From Marinifilaceae bacterium (GTDB taxonomy: Bacteria; Bacteroidota; Bacteroidia; Bacteroidales; Marinifilaceae), in contig JAGBFU010000044.1 in NCBI GenBank assembly GCA_017936285.1, forward strand, positions 1 to 48,141: a DNA stretch of 48,141 nt, in the 5' to 3' direction. Positions 32,478-41,570 of the stretch are shown piece after piece (the first letter of the stretch is position 1; each line of letters opens with the position of its first letter). The notes below the pieces were generated by a model. That model was not told the origin of the DNA, did no database searches, and worked only from the letters and a program-made list of their open reading frames with translations. The translations under genes were made by a program, and so were the position numbers.

Positions 32478-35090
32478 CTAATCTGTTATATTTACATTAA
32501 ATTTGAAGTAAACAGTCTTATCGTTATACTGCAATGCAAATCCCATCTTATAAGGAGTATTTGTTTTTGCCATTCCTGTATAACAACCTACAACTATACC
32601 TGTTGCAAAATTATTCGATGCAAGATATACTGGGTTTGGATAACCCTTAGCATCACCATTTGCATCAAAATAAGCACCATAGGTCTCAGAAACATTATTA
32701 CTTGCAATAGATCCATCTGCATTGATTGGATTAAAAGTTGCTTGTGATATAGTTGCAACTGTCAATCCCAACACCTCTGCTGCATGTGAATAATCCGGAG
32801 CTACAGTTGGTCCGCTATATGTTGTAGATGGCTTTGGATACTCTACTTCATAAGTATAGGTCAATGTTGCCTCGTCCCATGACTCAACAATCTTAGGAGG
32901 TGTGTTACGCAATGAAGCATTTGTCAATTTAATCATATATGGCCACTGCTCATCATTTGCATCATTGTCATCCCACTCGTGGTGCCAGTACTCTGTTGGA
33001 GCTCCCATAACAACCAACCACACATATTGACAATTAGCAGGACACGTAAATGATACAGTACCTGTACCATCAGCACCTGTTGCAGTTCCTGCATCTCCAT
33101 ATATTCTGTTACCATTCTTATCTACAGCAACAAAACCAAACTTCCAGCCCGCAGCGTCAAGTTTCCATACTGAACCTGAAATCGGAGTTCTATAACCGGT
33201 TGTTCCTGCCAATCCTACAAGCTCTACGCTCATCAATGTCTCCTCAGCAGGAGCTTTCAAACGAATTGCATTGAATCCATAGTTCTCTGGTGCAGAACCC
33301 GAACCCACTTTGTAATAATCGCCATCTACAGCATTTAACTGAGTATATTGACTGAAGGCATCCCAATATCTGTTACCTCCATTAGCACGTGTATGCTCCA
33401 TATCGTATGTCTGCAAACGACATGCATATTCGAACATCTCATTATTGAACTCATCTAATGTAATATCGGTAATTCTCATATAGGTATCAAATGGGTCCTC
33501 AGGGAATTCAGAAGAGCGCCAAAGCTTACCGATAAAGTCCTTACCCTGCTTATCAATCCAGAAGTTCTGGATAAAGTAGTTAGCATATCTTGGTTCCTCG
33601 TGTAATGGGTGCTTCATTGTGTTTGGAGGGAATGAACCATACCATCCTGTGAACATACCGTTTGGATAGACCTGATAGCACTGCCACTGAGCGCACTGCT
33701 CCCACCATGCACAACCTCCGCGTCCATTAGGACCGAAACCATAACGCCATCCACATGTTGTAGAGATTGCATTTCTTGGATCAAGATTAGCATCGCAATT
33801 GGTCTGATACTGGAAGCTGTGTCCAATCTCGTGAGCCATTGTACCGGCAGTACAACCCTCTATCCATGCCCACAACGCTCCAATCTTCTCATCATAACCC
33901 GAACCAGTAGCCAAGGCATCGGTTGAATGACCCTCAAGGATAAATATCTGCATCAAATACTGATCAAGATATGACTTTCCCTCGCCCTTGAATCCAAGTT
34001 CATTTACATAACTGTCATAAATCTCCTCAGCATAGCGCAAAATTCCATCTATATCAAATGCAGTTGGATTATCTCCCCAAGACTTATCCCAGAAGATAAT
34101 AAAGTTCTCAGACTGCTTGCTGCGCTTGTATGAATACATACTGTTATTGCTGGTGAAGTCATTCTCCTTAGCACCACCCTTTTGGTACTCACGTGCTATA
34201 TAGAACTCCTTGTCTCCCAATAACTCCAACTGGTAGGTAGCCTCTCCACAATCATACTGATAGCAACGTCCAGCCTGAAGTTTCATTCCGGAACCTTTAA
34301 ACTCGTAAGTCTGCTTTGAAGTCTTAGCGGTAATTGTCAACACCTCGTTTGACAAATCAACAGGCATCACGGCCATTCTCAATGTAACACTTCCATTGTA
34401 CTTTGCAACATTCCAGCCCTCGCCCGATGCAGAGATTGTAATCTCGTCAGTCAACTCAACAGGTTGCATCTTCTTATAATCAGCATCTGTTGCATTGGCA
34501 CAAAGATTCATTGTAGCTTTGGTTGGAAATACTTTATTACGAGCCTTGATTGTTACGCTCTGAATCGTTGCATCGGCAGAGTTCTCGTTGTAAACTGTAA
34601 ACTCCATCCATGCCATAGCGTGAGTAAAGCTCAAAGTATTCTTTGTCTCTTTAAGAGTCTTTGGCGATGACACCAACAAATCATACTGAGTCATGTGTGA
34701 AGCCTCGGCATCACTCTGAACCTGATTTGCAGGGATTGTAAATGTCAGTGTCTTTCCATCACACTCTGCATCATAAGGATAGTAGGCAAAAATAGAATCG
34801 CCCACTGCAAATGCAGAGTTGCCACTTATCGGCTCTGCATAAATTGTTGTGCCTGATGTTGATTTTTTGGTCACAAACTCTGAGTTATAAACCGAACCTC
34901 CGGTAACTCCAATCTTGTCACCTTCAATAAAAGAGACCTTCAAACCATTAATAGCGGTTCTTGAAGCATCATCAATTGAGACTGCAAAAGAGCCTGGCTC
35001 TCCGCCTCCTCCTAAATCGTACTCCTCATGATCCTGACAACCAAATGTCAAAGCAAGCACAGGGAGTAACCACATAAATTTTCTCTTCAT
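32478..35090 (-). CDS. Fimbrillin-like/putative zinc metallopeptidase lipoprotein with C-terminal DUF4859 (set 1)
   Basis: 870 aa. Lipoprotein signal ends in LTFGC, then QDHEEYD. Residues about 33-282 resemble fimbrillin-like (Mfa/FimA-type) sandwiches: ISGNSAFAVGDSIFAYYPYD, PANQVQSD, MTQYDLLVSSP, LRMAVMPVDLS. A conserved linker KRSKQSENFIIFWDKSWGD leads to a putative gluzincin domain: H420-E421-H424 in MAHEIGHSFQYQ, with E464 (WWEQCAQW) a candidate third ligand. After a further sandwich with GAPTEYWHHEWDDNDANDEQWPY, a DUF4859-like module with TYGAYFDANGDAKGYP closes the protein. It may belong to DUF6055 or a relative of it; I cannot confirm this by eye. First gene of a three-gene operon. Confidence 0.82.
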   Translation of the reverse strand: MKRKFMWLLPVLALTFGCQDHEEYDLGGGGEPGSFAVSIDDASRTAINGLKVSFIEGDKIGVTGGSVYNSEFVTKKSTSGTTIYAEPISGNSAFAVGDSIFAYYPYDAECDGKTLTFTIPANQVQSDAEASHMTQYDLLVSSPKTLKETKNTLSFTHAMAWMEFTVYNENSADATIQSVTIKARNKVFPTKATMNLCANATDADYKKMQPVELTDEITISASGEGWNVAKYNGSVTLRMAVMPVDLSNEVLTITAKTSKQTYEFKGSGMKLQAGRCYQYDCGEATYQLELLGDKEFYIAREYQKGGAKENDFTSNNSMYSYKRSKQSENFIIFWDKSWGDNPTAFDIDGILRYAEEIYDSYVNELGFKGEGKSYLDQYLMQIFILEGHSTDALATGSGYDEKIGALWAWIEGCTAGTMAHEIGHSFQYQTNCDANLDPRNAISTTCGWRYGFGPNGRGGCAWWEQCAQWQCYQVYPNGMFTGWYGSFPPNTMKHPLHEEPRYANYFIQNFWIDKQGKDFIGKLWRSSEFPEDPFDTYMRITDITLDEFNNEMFEYACRLQTYDMEHTRANGGNRYWDAFSQYTQLNAVDGDYYKVGSGSAPENYGFNAIRLKAPAEETLMSVELVGLAGTTGYRTPISGSVWKLDAAGWKFGFVAVDKNGNRIYGDAGTATGADGTGTVSFTCPANCQYVWLVVMGAPTEYWHHEWDDNDANDEQWPYMIKLTNASLRNTPPKIVESWDEATLTYTYEVEYPKPSTTYSGPTVAPDYSHAAEVLGLTVATISQATFNPINADGSIASNNVSETYGAYFDANGDAKGYPNPVYLASNNFATGIVVGCYTGMAKTNTPYKMGFALQYNDKTVYFKFNVNITD

Positions 35091-35138
35091 ACCTGTTTTG
35101 TTATTCTATTGTTAAATTCATTCGCATAATCCAGCACG

Positions 35139-35146
35139 CAAACTTA
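35139..35146 (-). promoter_or_regulatory. Candidate -7 element of peptidase operon 1
   Basis: Minus strand TAAGTTTG matches TAnnTTTG about 50 bases before the ATG at 35090. No clear -33 TTTG. Confidence 0.35.
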
Positions 35147-35264
35147 ACTATTTTAAACTAAAAAAAAGGTGAATTATCCAATAAAAATAGGGGTATGTCC
35201 AAATTTTAACACAAAAGGGGCATTTTAATTATTAAAAAGCAGTTTAAAATTTATATTAAGAAAC

Positions 35265-36038
35265 TTATATAAGGGAAAAGCGCTTCAAAGCATGCCATAT
35301 TCCATCTTCATCCACACTCTTTGTTACGAATGAAGCGACTCTCTTCACCTCATCCGCAGCGTTGCCCATCGCCACAGAATGTGTTACAGCCTTAAGCATT
35401 GGGATATCGTTTCCTCCATCTCCAAAAGCGACAGCCTCGTCAGCAGAAAATCCATAGTACTCCAGGACTTTCCCGACTCCGACCATCTTACTTGTACTTT
35501 TGTGCGTTATATCTGTAAAGGTATGATACCACCTGGCATCACAACAATCGGGTAAGTGAGCCATAATTCCGTCGGCTCTCTTCTCATCAAAAAATGAGAC
35601 CATCTGAAATATCTCTTTTTCAGCAATACTCTCGAGTGGCATAATCGGAGGAACCGGAAAATTTATCATCTCTATCAATTCATCGGTATCTTTGTTGAAA
35701 TAATTGGCACAAATAGAGTTTTCTGCAAGAAAGAATACCGGGAATTGTCCCCCATTCTGCTGAAGAGAAATAAGATTATCTATATTGCTTTTAGGAATAG
35801 GCTGTTTGAAAATAACCTCATCACCAGAAAAACAATAGGCACCATTCATTGTAACGTAACCATCAAACTGTAAATCTCCCAGATTATCAATAGTAGCACG
35901 ATGTCTTCCTGTTGAGATAAAGAGTTTCACCCCCTTCTCACGCAAAATTGCAATCGCCTCTATTGTAGAAGCAGGGACCTTGTGAGTCTTAAAGCTCACC
36001 AAGGTCCCGTCTATATCAAAAAAGACAATCTTTATCAT
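35265..36038 (-). CDS. HAD-superfamily (Cof-type) phosphatase
   Basis: 257 aa, HAD subfamily IIB. Motif I FFDIDGTLV, motif II LFISTGR, Lys of motif III in the region STSKMVGV, and motif IV GDGGNDIPML are all present, with the large cap domain between motifs II and III (residues about 85-180). Such enzymes dephosphorylate small phosphorylated sugars or cofactors; the substrate is not predictable. The start codon overlaps the stop of nadE by four bases (ATGA), so the two are coupled, which may hint at a role in nucleotide or cofactor metabolism. Confidence 0.9.
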   Translation of the reverse strand: MIKIVFFDIDGTLVSFKTHKVPASTIEAIAILREKGVKLFISTGRHRATIDNLGDLQFDGYVTMNGAYCFSGDEVIFKQPIPKSNIDNLISLQQNGGQFPVFFLAENSICANYFNKDTDELIEMINFPVPPIMPLESIAEKEIFQMVSFFDEKRADGIMAHLPDCCDARWYHTFTDITHKSTSKMVGVGKVLEYYGFSADEAVAFGDGGNDIPMLKAVTHSVAMGNAADEVKRVASFVTKSVDEDGIWHALKRFSLI

Positions 36039-37846
36039 TCCTCAATAGCATCAATAATCTTTAACCACTCTGCCGAGACTGCATCACTCGGGATATTCGA
36101 CTTTAATACCACACTGCCAATGGCCGGCCCGTCAGGCAGACAATTTCGCTTAAACTGTTGTGCAAAAAATCTGCGGAAAAATACCCTCAGCCACTTATAT
36201 ATCTCACTATTCTCATACTCACCATTAAAGACCGTTTTTGCCAAATCGTATATCTTGTCCGGTGCATAGCCATTTCGAATGAAATGGAAGAGGAAGAAAT
36301 CATGTAACTCGTATGGTCCGACCAGATCCTCAGTCTTCTGTTTTATGGAACCGTTCTCATTGGCCGGTATAAGTTCGGGACTGATAGGAGTATCAACTAT
36401 GTCAAGAAGTGTAGCAGCCGTCTGAGCATCCATCTCCTCTTTGGCCACCCATGCAACCAAACTCTTTACAAGTGTCTTGGGAACACCACCGTTAACACCA
36501 TACATCGACATATGATCGCCATTATAGGTTGCCCAGCCTAATGCCAGTTCCGACATATCCCCTGTTCCTATAACCAATCCTCCGCAAAGATTGGCATAAT
36601 CCATAAGAATCTGGGTTCGTTCGCGAGCCTGACTATTCTCATAGGTTACATCATGAGTCTGACCATCATGACCAATCGCCCTGAAATGCAGTTCACACGC
36701 CTCTTTGATACTAATCTCTTTTATGGAAATTCCCAATGACCGCATTAACTCCAGAGCATTGTTATATGTTCTTCCCGTCGTCCCAAAACCGGGCATAGTA
36801 ATTCCAATAACTCCTTTTCTGTCAATATTTAATCTATCAAAGGTCTTAACAACAACAAGAAGAGCAAGAGTTGAATCCAATCCACCGGAGATTCCGATTA
36901 CAGCACATCTCGAACCGGTATGCACCAACCTCTTTGCCAATGCAGCTGTCTGAATATCAAAAATCTCTCGACATCTTACATTCAACGTACATGGATCTTC
37001 CGGTATAAATGGATTTTTTGCAAATCTTCTGGTAAGATTAAAATCATCAGTTACCGAATGGTCAATGAAACACTCATCAACACCTCCCTTTAAATACTCC
37101 ACCGAGTTCCACAAATCAGATTTTCTGATTCGCTCACTACGAAGTTTGTCAACATCAATCTCGGTCATTGTTATAAAGGGTTTCAAATCGCTGCTAACTT
37201 CCTCTGTTACAACCTTTCCACTCTCCACAACCATAGTTGCTCCAACATAAGCTGCCGATGTTGTTGACTCTCCAAATCCGGCATTTACATATACATATCC
37301 TACGGAGATCCTGGCAGAGAGCTCTTTAAGTGACTGGTGCTTGGCATCATACCCACCAACTATCATAGGCGAGGAATCAAGACCAAGAACAATATCTGCT
37401 CCATTTGCAGCCATGCGCACCGAGACAGGCAGCACCTGATGTGCCTCATCGCCCATCTCAACTCCAAAAGAGAATTCAGGTGTGGTAAAAACAGTATCTC
37501 CCCCCTCGGTTATTTGCAAAAGTTCTCCACGGTATATTACTGCGGCGCCACTACACACTCTACCGTCTTTAAGGAATGGAACTCCCACCACAACAACGAA
37601 CGGGAGCCCACGGGTAGCATCAACAACCACATTCAATGCGGCCCTTGCACCTTTAAGCAAAGTTCTGTTATAGAACAACTCACCACAAGTACTACCGGTC
37701 AGTGACAACTCAGGGAAGAGCAGGATATCCGTACCGGAACCTGCTACCTCCTTGATCATCTTTATCACCTGCTCCGCATTGTATTGGCAATCAGCAACTT
37801 TCAACTGCGGAACCGCTGCAGCCACTCTTACAAATCCGTGTTTCAT
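36035..37846 (-). CDS. nadE: NAD+ synthetase with an inactivated N-terminal glutaminase domain
   Basis: 603 aa. The C-terminal synthetase domain (residues about 290-600) is complete: P-loop ISGGLDS (319-325), TMPGFGTTGRTYNNA, GTGDMSELALGWATYNGDHMSMYGVN and the LVGPYELHDFFLFHFIRNG tail. The N-terminal half is a nitrilase-fold glutaminase, but only the catalytic Glu is kept (E46, FPELSLTG). The segment bearing the catalytic Lys (usual LPNYxEFYE) is missing between GELLQI and FTTPEF, and the usual Cys (EICEDLW) is replaced by Gly132 in GVEMGDEAH. The protein is about 40 residues shorter than typical forms. It should use free ammonia. It starts 37 bases after a lipoprotein gene and is followed by a coupled HAD gene. 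Confidence 0.92.
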   Translation of the reverse strand: MKHGFVRVAAAVPQLKVADCQYNAEQVIKMIKEVAGSGTDILLFPELSLTGSTCGELFYNRTLLKGARAALNVVVDATRGLPFVVVVGVPFLKDGRVCSGAAVIYRGELLQITEGGDTVFTTPEFSFGVEMGDEAHQVLPVSVRMAANGADIVLGLDSSPMIVGGYDAKHQSLKELSARISVGYVYVNAGFGESTTSAAYVGATMVVESGKVVTEEVSSDLKPFITMTEIDVDKLRSERIRKSDLWNSVEYLKGGVDECFIDHSVTDDFNLTRRFAKNPFIPEDPCTLNVRCREIFDIQTAALAKRLVHTGSRCAVIGISGGLDSTLALLVVVKTFDRLNIDRKGVIGITMPGFGTTGRTYNNALELMRSLGISIKEISIKEACELHFRAIGHDGQTHDVTYENSQARERTQILMDYANLCGGLVIGTGDMSELALGWATYNGDHMSMYGVNGGVPKTLVKSLVAWVAKEEMDAQTAATLLDIVDTPISPELIPANENGSIKQKTEDLVGPYELHDFFLFHFIRNGYAPDKIYDLAKTVFNGEYENSEIYKWLRVFFRRFFAQQFKRNCLPDGPAIGSVVLKSNIPSDAVSAEWLKIIDAIEE

Positions 37847-37883
37847 ACTCTATAATACCATTATGGACAACTTATTCATCCTA

Positions 37884-38876
37884 TCATTCATAGAAAGAAA
37901 ATGAGATATAACAATCACACATATATGTATCACCAAACGAATCTACATAGGAGATACGTACTCCTCCTCTATATGTACACTTTTCGTCTGGAGTCATTAA
38001 CAACTTCATTGTCAATACACCATCATCAGAAAGTACTATCGAGAAGGCAGCAGCATGTGTCGAGGAGGTTGGCAAAACAGCTCCTGTTGATCTATACATT
38101 GCTCCAAATCTTGCTCCATTCGGCATCATCGGATTCTTGACAGATGTTACCTCGCAACTTGTTGAGCCATTTGTCGGGAAGTATAGTATTTCACGCTTAA
38201 CATTACCGGCCTTAATCTCATCCCAAAGACTCTTTTCCAATCTGAAGAATTTCTCGATATTTCCTGCATCAATTTCCAGTTGTTGTGTATAGCCTACTTC
38301 TCCTTCGTAGCTGAATCCAGTACCGGTACTTTGACTTGATCTAAACTCTTTCACCACTTCTGTCGGGTGCCACACGTTATTATTCATATCCTCAACACCA
38401 TCGAATACCTTTTTATCCTCAAATACAACCCCGACAGCACTCTGTTTTACCATTAAGTTTAAAGTTATTGGATCTTTTGAATCCTTCATCACGAACGAAA
38501 CCATTCCTACACGTTCTTCAGCATCGTTATTCTCGGCAATCTCGATAATCTGCTCTCTCTCCTCTACAGCTCTTCCACTCTCCTTAAGAGTAATCCACGA
38601 CACATCGATTGTTACATCATAGCTGCGATTACTTCTGACTACAACAACCTCATCTCCTCCCATGCAATCTACCAACAATAAATAGTTGTCCAACGCACAG
38701 GTATCCAAACCTATCACTACAGGAGTATCCGGTGTAGATGTAGTATCCGAGGGTTTGACTGATGGCGGCACCTCTGTACCTCCGGTATTATCAGAACCAG
38801 GCTCTGAACTTGAATCACATCCGATAGCCAATGCTCCGATAAAGCATAGCTGCAATAATATTCTCTTTATATCCAT
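37884..38876 (-). CDS. Surface lipoprotein with BACON-like domain (set 2)
   Basis: 330 aa. Lipoprotein signal ends in ALAIGC, followed by DSSSEPGSD and a Thr/Pro-rich linker. Residues about 60-150 form a BACON-like domain (VVVVRSNRSYDVTIDVSWITLKE...VGMVSFVMKDSKDPITLNLMVKQSA). The C-terminal part (about 155-330) is a different sandwich: no YGAWFD signature, but ARFGAMYRSTGAVLPT and the closing strand pair resemble a diverged form of the same fold. It lies 12 bases after the second peptidase gene, matching the peptidase-BACON order in set 1. Function unknown. Confidence 0.75.
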   Translation of the reverse strand: MDIKRILLQLCFIGALAIGCDSSSEPGSDNTGGTEVPPSVKPSDTTSTPDTPVVIGLDTCALDNYLLLVDCMGGDEVVVVRSNRSYDVTIDVSWITLKESGRAVEEREQIIEIAENNDAEERVGMVSFVMKDSKDPITLNLMVKQSAVGVVFEDKKVFDGVEDMNNNVWHPTEVVKEFRSSQSTGTGFSYEGEVGYTQQLEIDAGNIEKFFRLEKSLWDEIKAGNVKREILYFPTNGSTSCEVTSVKNPMMPNGARFGAMYRSTGAVLPTSSTHAAAFSIVLSDDGVLTMKLLMTPDEKCTYRGGVRISYVDSFGDTYMCDCYISFSFYE

Positions 38877-38888
38877 AACTGCTCAATA

Positions 38889-41237
38889 TTAAAATGTATA
38901 TGTGTAATCAACCTCCTCGGTAGATTTTTTAATAAATGTTGTTCCTTGAAGTTCAGTACCCTCCACTTTAAATCGATATGGGAATTGATAATCATTCTTG
39001 GTATTACTATCCCATTTCTTCTGATAGTGCTCGGTAGGTGCACCGGTTACAACAAAGAATAGACGCTTGGTATCGGCAGGCACCTCGAAGGTCAACGTAC
39101 CGCTATTATCGCGCTTCATCTCGCTATATACAGGGGTCCAGCCTCCTGTACCTGTACATGCAACCAATCCCCAACGCCATCCCGGAACAGAGCTGTACTT
39201 ATAATCCTGAACACCCTCAACTGTCGGATAATTTGTCAATCCCTGGAAATCGATGGTTACAGTTGTTCCTGCCTCGGGAACCTTCAGATTAATTGCATTA
39301 TAACCGTATGACTGCGGAGAGAAGTTCACATTGTGAGCTGTTCCATGGTCACGAGTTACTGTATCCGGATAACAACGATAGTAACCATCGTTCTTATTCT
39401 CAATCAGACGTGTCTTGTTTATATACCATGTATTACGCTCTGATACAGACAGGCCATCAATCAGGTCACGCATATAGCCATTAATTGTCTCATTACTGAA
39501 ACTCCATGTCATCTCCTTGGCTGCAGCAACCCAAATCTCATCATTGAAGGTAGCCTGATCGGTATTAGTAATACGACAATATGTCTGAATCGGATCCTCG
39601 CTGCGATTTGACAAACGCCATACCTTTCCCAAAATATCACGGCCATGCAACTCCTCCCAGTAACTCATCAGATAGAATCCCTGGTATCGTAACCACTCAT
39701 GGGTAAAGCCACGATGTGCAGTTGCCTGGTGAACAGGAATCTCGCAAGACCAATTCTTGAACCAATCCATACACTGCCATGCCTGATAGTTTGCACACAT
39801 CTCCCAGAAGGCATTTCCCTGACCGATTGAGTGACGATAACCAGAACCAGAAGTATGATACTCTGAATCTATTTTAGCATCACAAGCAACCTGATACTGG
39901 AAAGAGTGTCCCAACTCATGTGCTACAGTCTGACCTACAGGCTTACATGCACTTGGAGCAATCCAAAAAGCACCAATAACATCATCTACTCCACCTCCGT
40001 TAGCAATCCATCCATCAGTATAGAACAAGAAAATCATCATCTTATACTTATCTGTTTGCGATGCTCCCTTTATGGTAAATGTCAACTCATCCTGATATAA
40101 CTTATAGAATGCCTCCATCTTCTCAAGCATATCGTCGATATCAACCTTCATAGAAACGCCATTCACACGGCCTGTACAAGTTGATGGATCATCTCCAAAT
40201 CCCTTCTCCCAAAAGAGAATCAAATTCTCTGACTCCTTTGAACGTTTCCAAGAGAAGTAGCTGTCATCGTCATGCAGATTGGCGGTACTGAAACGGAAAT
40301 TACGATTAAAATCTGAGACCTGAGATGTTGGCAAATATATCTCCTTTCCATTATATTCCAATGTATAGACATTTCCTGACTGGAAATCCTTCGCCTTATA
40401 TCGTTTTACAAACTCACCCTCACTTGTATTGACTGTTATCAGTACATTGGATCCTGAGAGATCAACCGGCAAAATGGCAACTCTCAATGTTGCAGACTCA
40501 CCACTCTTAACGGTTGCCCAATCACCCTCGGCAGTAATAGTAATTACCTCCTCACGTTTCTTTGGTTCAATAGCCATAAAAGCCTCTGACTCGGCATCAG
40601 CCATAACATTCACAACAGCCTCGGTTATAAATCCATCTCCATCAGATTCAATACTGACACTATTGATTATCAAATCTCTCTCATCCTTATTGTAAAACTT
40701 GAAATCTATCCATGCATTCAAGCGCTTGAATGTAAGACGAGGAGTATTCTTTCCAACGGTTACCGGAGTTGCAATCAACAGATCATTTGGGGTAAGATGT
40801 GTATATTCTGCATCGGTCTGTACCTGATCCTTAACGGCATACACTGTAACATTTTTGGCAGAAATCTGCCCCTGAGAAAAAGCTCTGTCAATAACAATAT
40901 TCTCGTTGTATGGATAGTAGCCATACAATACATCTCCCTCGTTAATCATAACCTTCTCGTCGGAAGAAGCCTGAATTTTGGTATCTGCAACAGAAAATGA
41001 GGCATTATTAACATTTGCACTCAAAACGCCAAGTTTATCTCCAGGTTCGAACGAAGTTGAATAACCTTCGTACAAAACGCGCGACGAGTTCCAATTCTCA
41101 ACTCCAATCTCAATGACTGTGCCATTGTCGTTACCATTGACAGTGACACTCTCGTTGTACTCTGTCTCCTGACATCCCAAAATTATCAATGTCATAATCA
41201 AAGATAGATACAAACATCCTTTTCTAACTCCAATCAT
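38889..41237 (-). CDS. Fimbrillin-like/putative zinc metallopeptidase lipoprotein (set 2)
   Basis: 782 aa, paralogue of the 870-aa protein of set 1. Lipoprotein signal ends in LIILGC, then QETEYNE. Fimbrillin-like region at about 35-300 (VLYGYYPYNEN, KDQVQTDAEYTHLTPNDLLIATP, LRVAILPVDLSGS). The shared linker KRSKESENLILFWEKGFGDDP precedes H440-E441-H444 (VAHELGHSFQYQ) and E479 in FWEMCANYQAWQ. The segment VVTGAPTEHYQKKWDSNTKNDYQFPY matches set 1. It stops soon after this, so the C-terminal DUF4859 module of set 1 is absent. Promoter with both consensus elements upstream. Confidence 0.82.
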   Translation of the reverse strand: MIGVRKGCLYLSLIMTLIILGCQETEYNESVTVNGNDNGTVIEIGVENWNSSRVLYEGYSTSFEPGDKLGVLSANVNNASFSVADTKIQASSDEKVMINEGDVLYGYYPYNENIVIDRAFSQGQISAKNVTVYAVKDQVQTDAEYTHLTPNDLLIATPVTVGKNTPRLTFKRLNAWIDFKFYNKDERDLIINSVSIESDGDGFITEAVVNVMADAESEAFMAIEPKKREEVITITAEGDWATVKSGESATLRVAILPVDLSGSNVLITVNTSEGEFVKRYKAKDFQSGNVYTLEYNGKEIYLPTSQVSDFNRNFRFSTANLHDDDSYFSWKRSKESENLILFWEKGFGDDPSTCTGRVNGVSMKVDIDDMLEKMEAFYKLYQDELTFTIKGASQTDKYKMMIFLFYTDGWIANGGGVDDVIGAFWIAPSACKPVGQTVAHELGHSFQYQVACDAKIDSEYHTSGSGYRHSIGQGNAFWEMCANYQAWQCMDWFKNWSCEIPVHQATAHRGFTHEWLRYQGFYLMSYWEELHGRDILGKVWRLSNRSEDPIQTYCRITNTDQATFNDEIWVAAAKEMTWSFSNETINGYMRDLIDGLSVSERNTWYINKTRLIENKNDGYYRCYPDTVTRDHGTAHNVNFSPQSYGYNAINLKVPEAGTTVTIDFQGLTNYPTVEGVQDYKYSSVPGWRWGLVACTGTGGWTPVYSEMKRDNSGTLTFEVPADTKRLFFVVTGAPTEHYQKKWDSNTKNDYQFPYRFKVEGTELQGTTFIKKSTEEVDYTYTF

Positions 41238-41300
41238 AATATCTGTTATTTAATTACTTTTTATCCACTCGACTGCACCACAAACCGAGGCATAGTAACG

Positions 41301-41331
41301 CAAATTTATAATAAATAGTAGTTAAACGCAA
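41301..41331 (-). promoter_or_regulatory. Bacteroidota-type promoter of peptidase operon 2
   Basis: Minus strand TTG (41331-41329), 20-base spacer, TAAATTTG (41308-41301). Leader of about 60 bases to the ATG at 41237. Confidence 0.55.
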
Positions 41332-41523
41332 GAAATAAAAATCACTTTTTGTCCACCTCATTTAAAATTTAACACTACTATCCGCCGTATTTAACATAGT
41401 TTGACATTTATTCCCGGAAAAAGGAATACTTGTAACATCTCTACTACCACTACTATCGCTACAGAAAAAAGAAACCTCATAAAAATCTTTCCATAATAAT
41501 CTCGGATAATTTTAAACAGTTTC

Positions 41524-41531
41524 TAACTTTG
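41524..41531 (+). promoter_or_regulatory. Candidate -7 element of the KBL-like gene
   Basis: TAACTTTG, exact TAnnTTTG match, 39 bases before the ATG. No clear -33 element. Confidence 0.4.
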
Positions 41532-41570
41532 CACTCGCAAACCAAGCAAGAGATATAAAAGAGTTACATC

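Larger units (their letters stand above)
41238..41570. other. Divergent intergenic region
   Basis: 333 bases between the second peptidase gene (minus) and the KBL-like gene (plus). It contains the two promoter candidates listed separately, a weak hairpin TATTCC/GGAATA (41409-41428), and no coding features. Confidence 0.7.

Noticed and set aside
36035..37846. Sequencing error as the cause of the missing glutaminase residues in nadE
   Set aside because: The frame stays open with good similarity on both sides; the change is an in-frame loss plus a Cys-to-Gly substitution.
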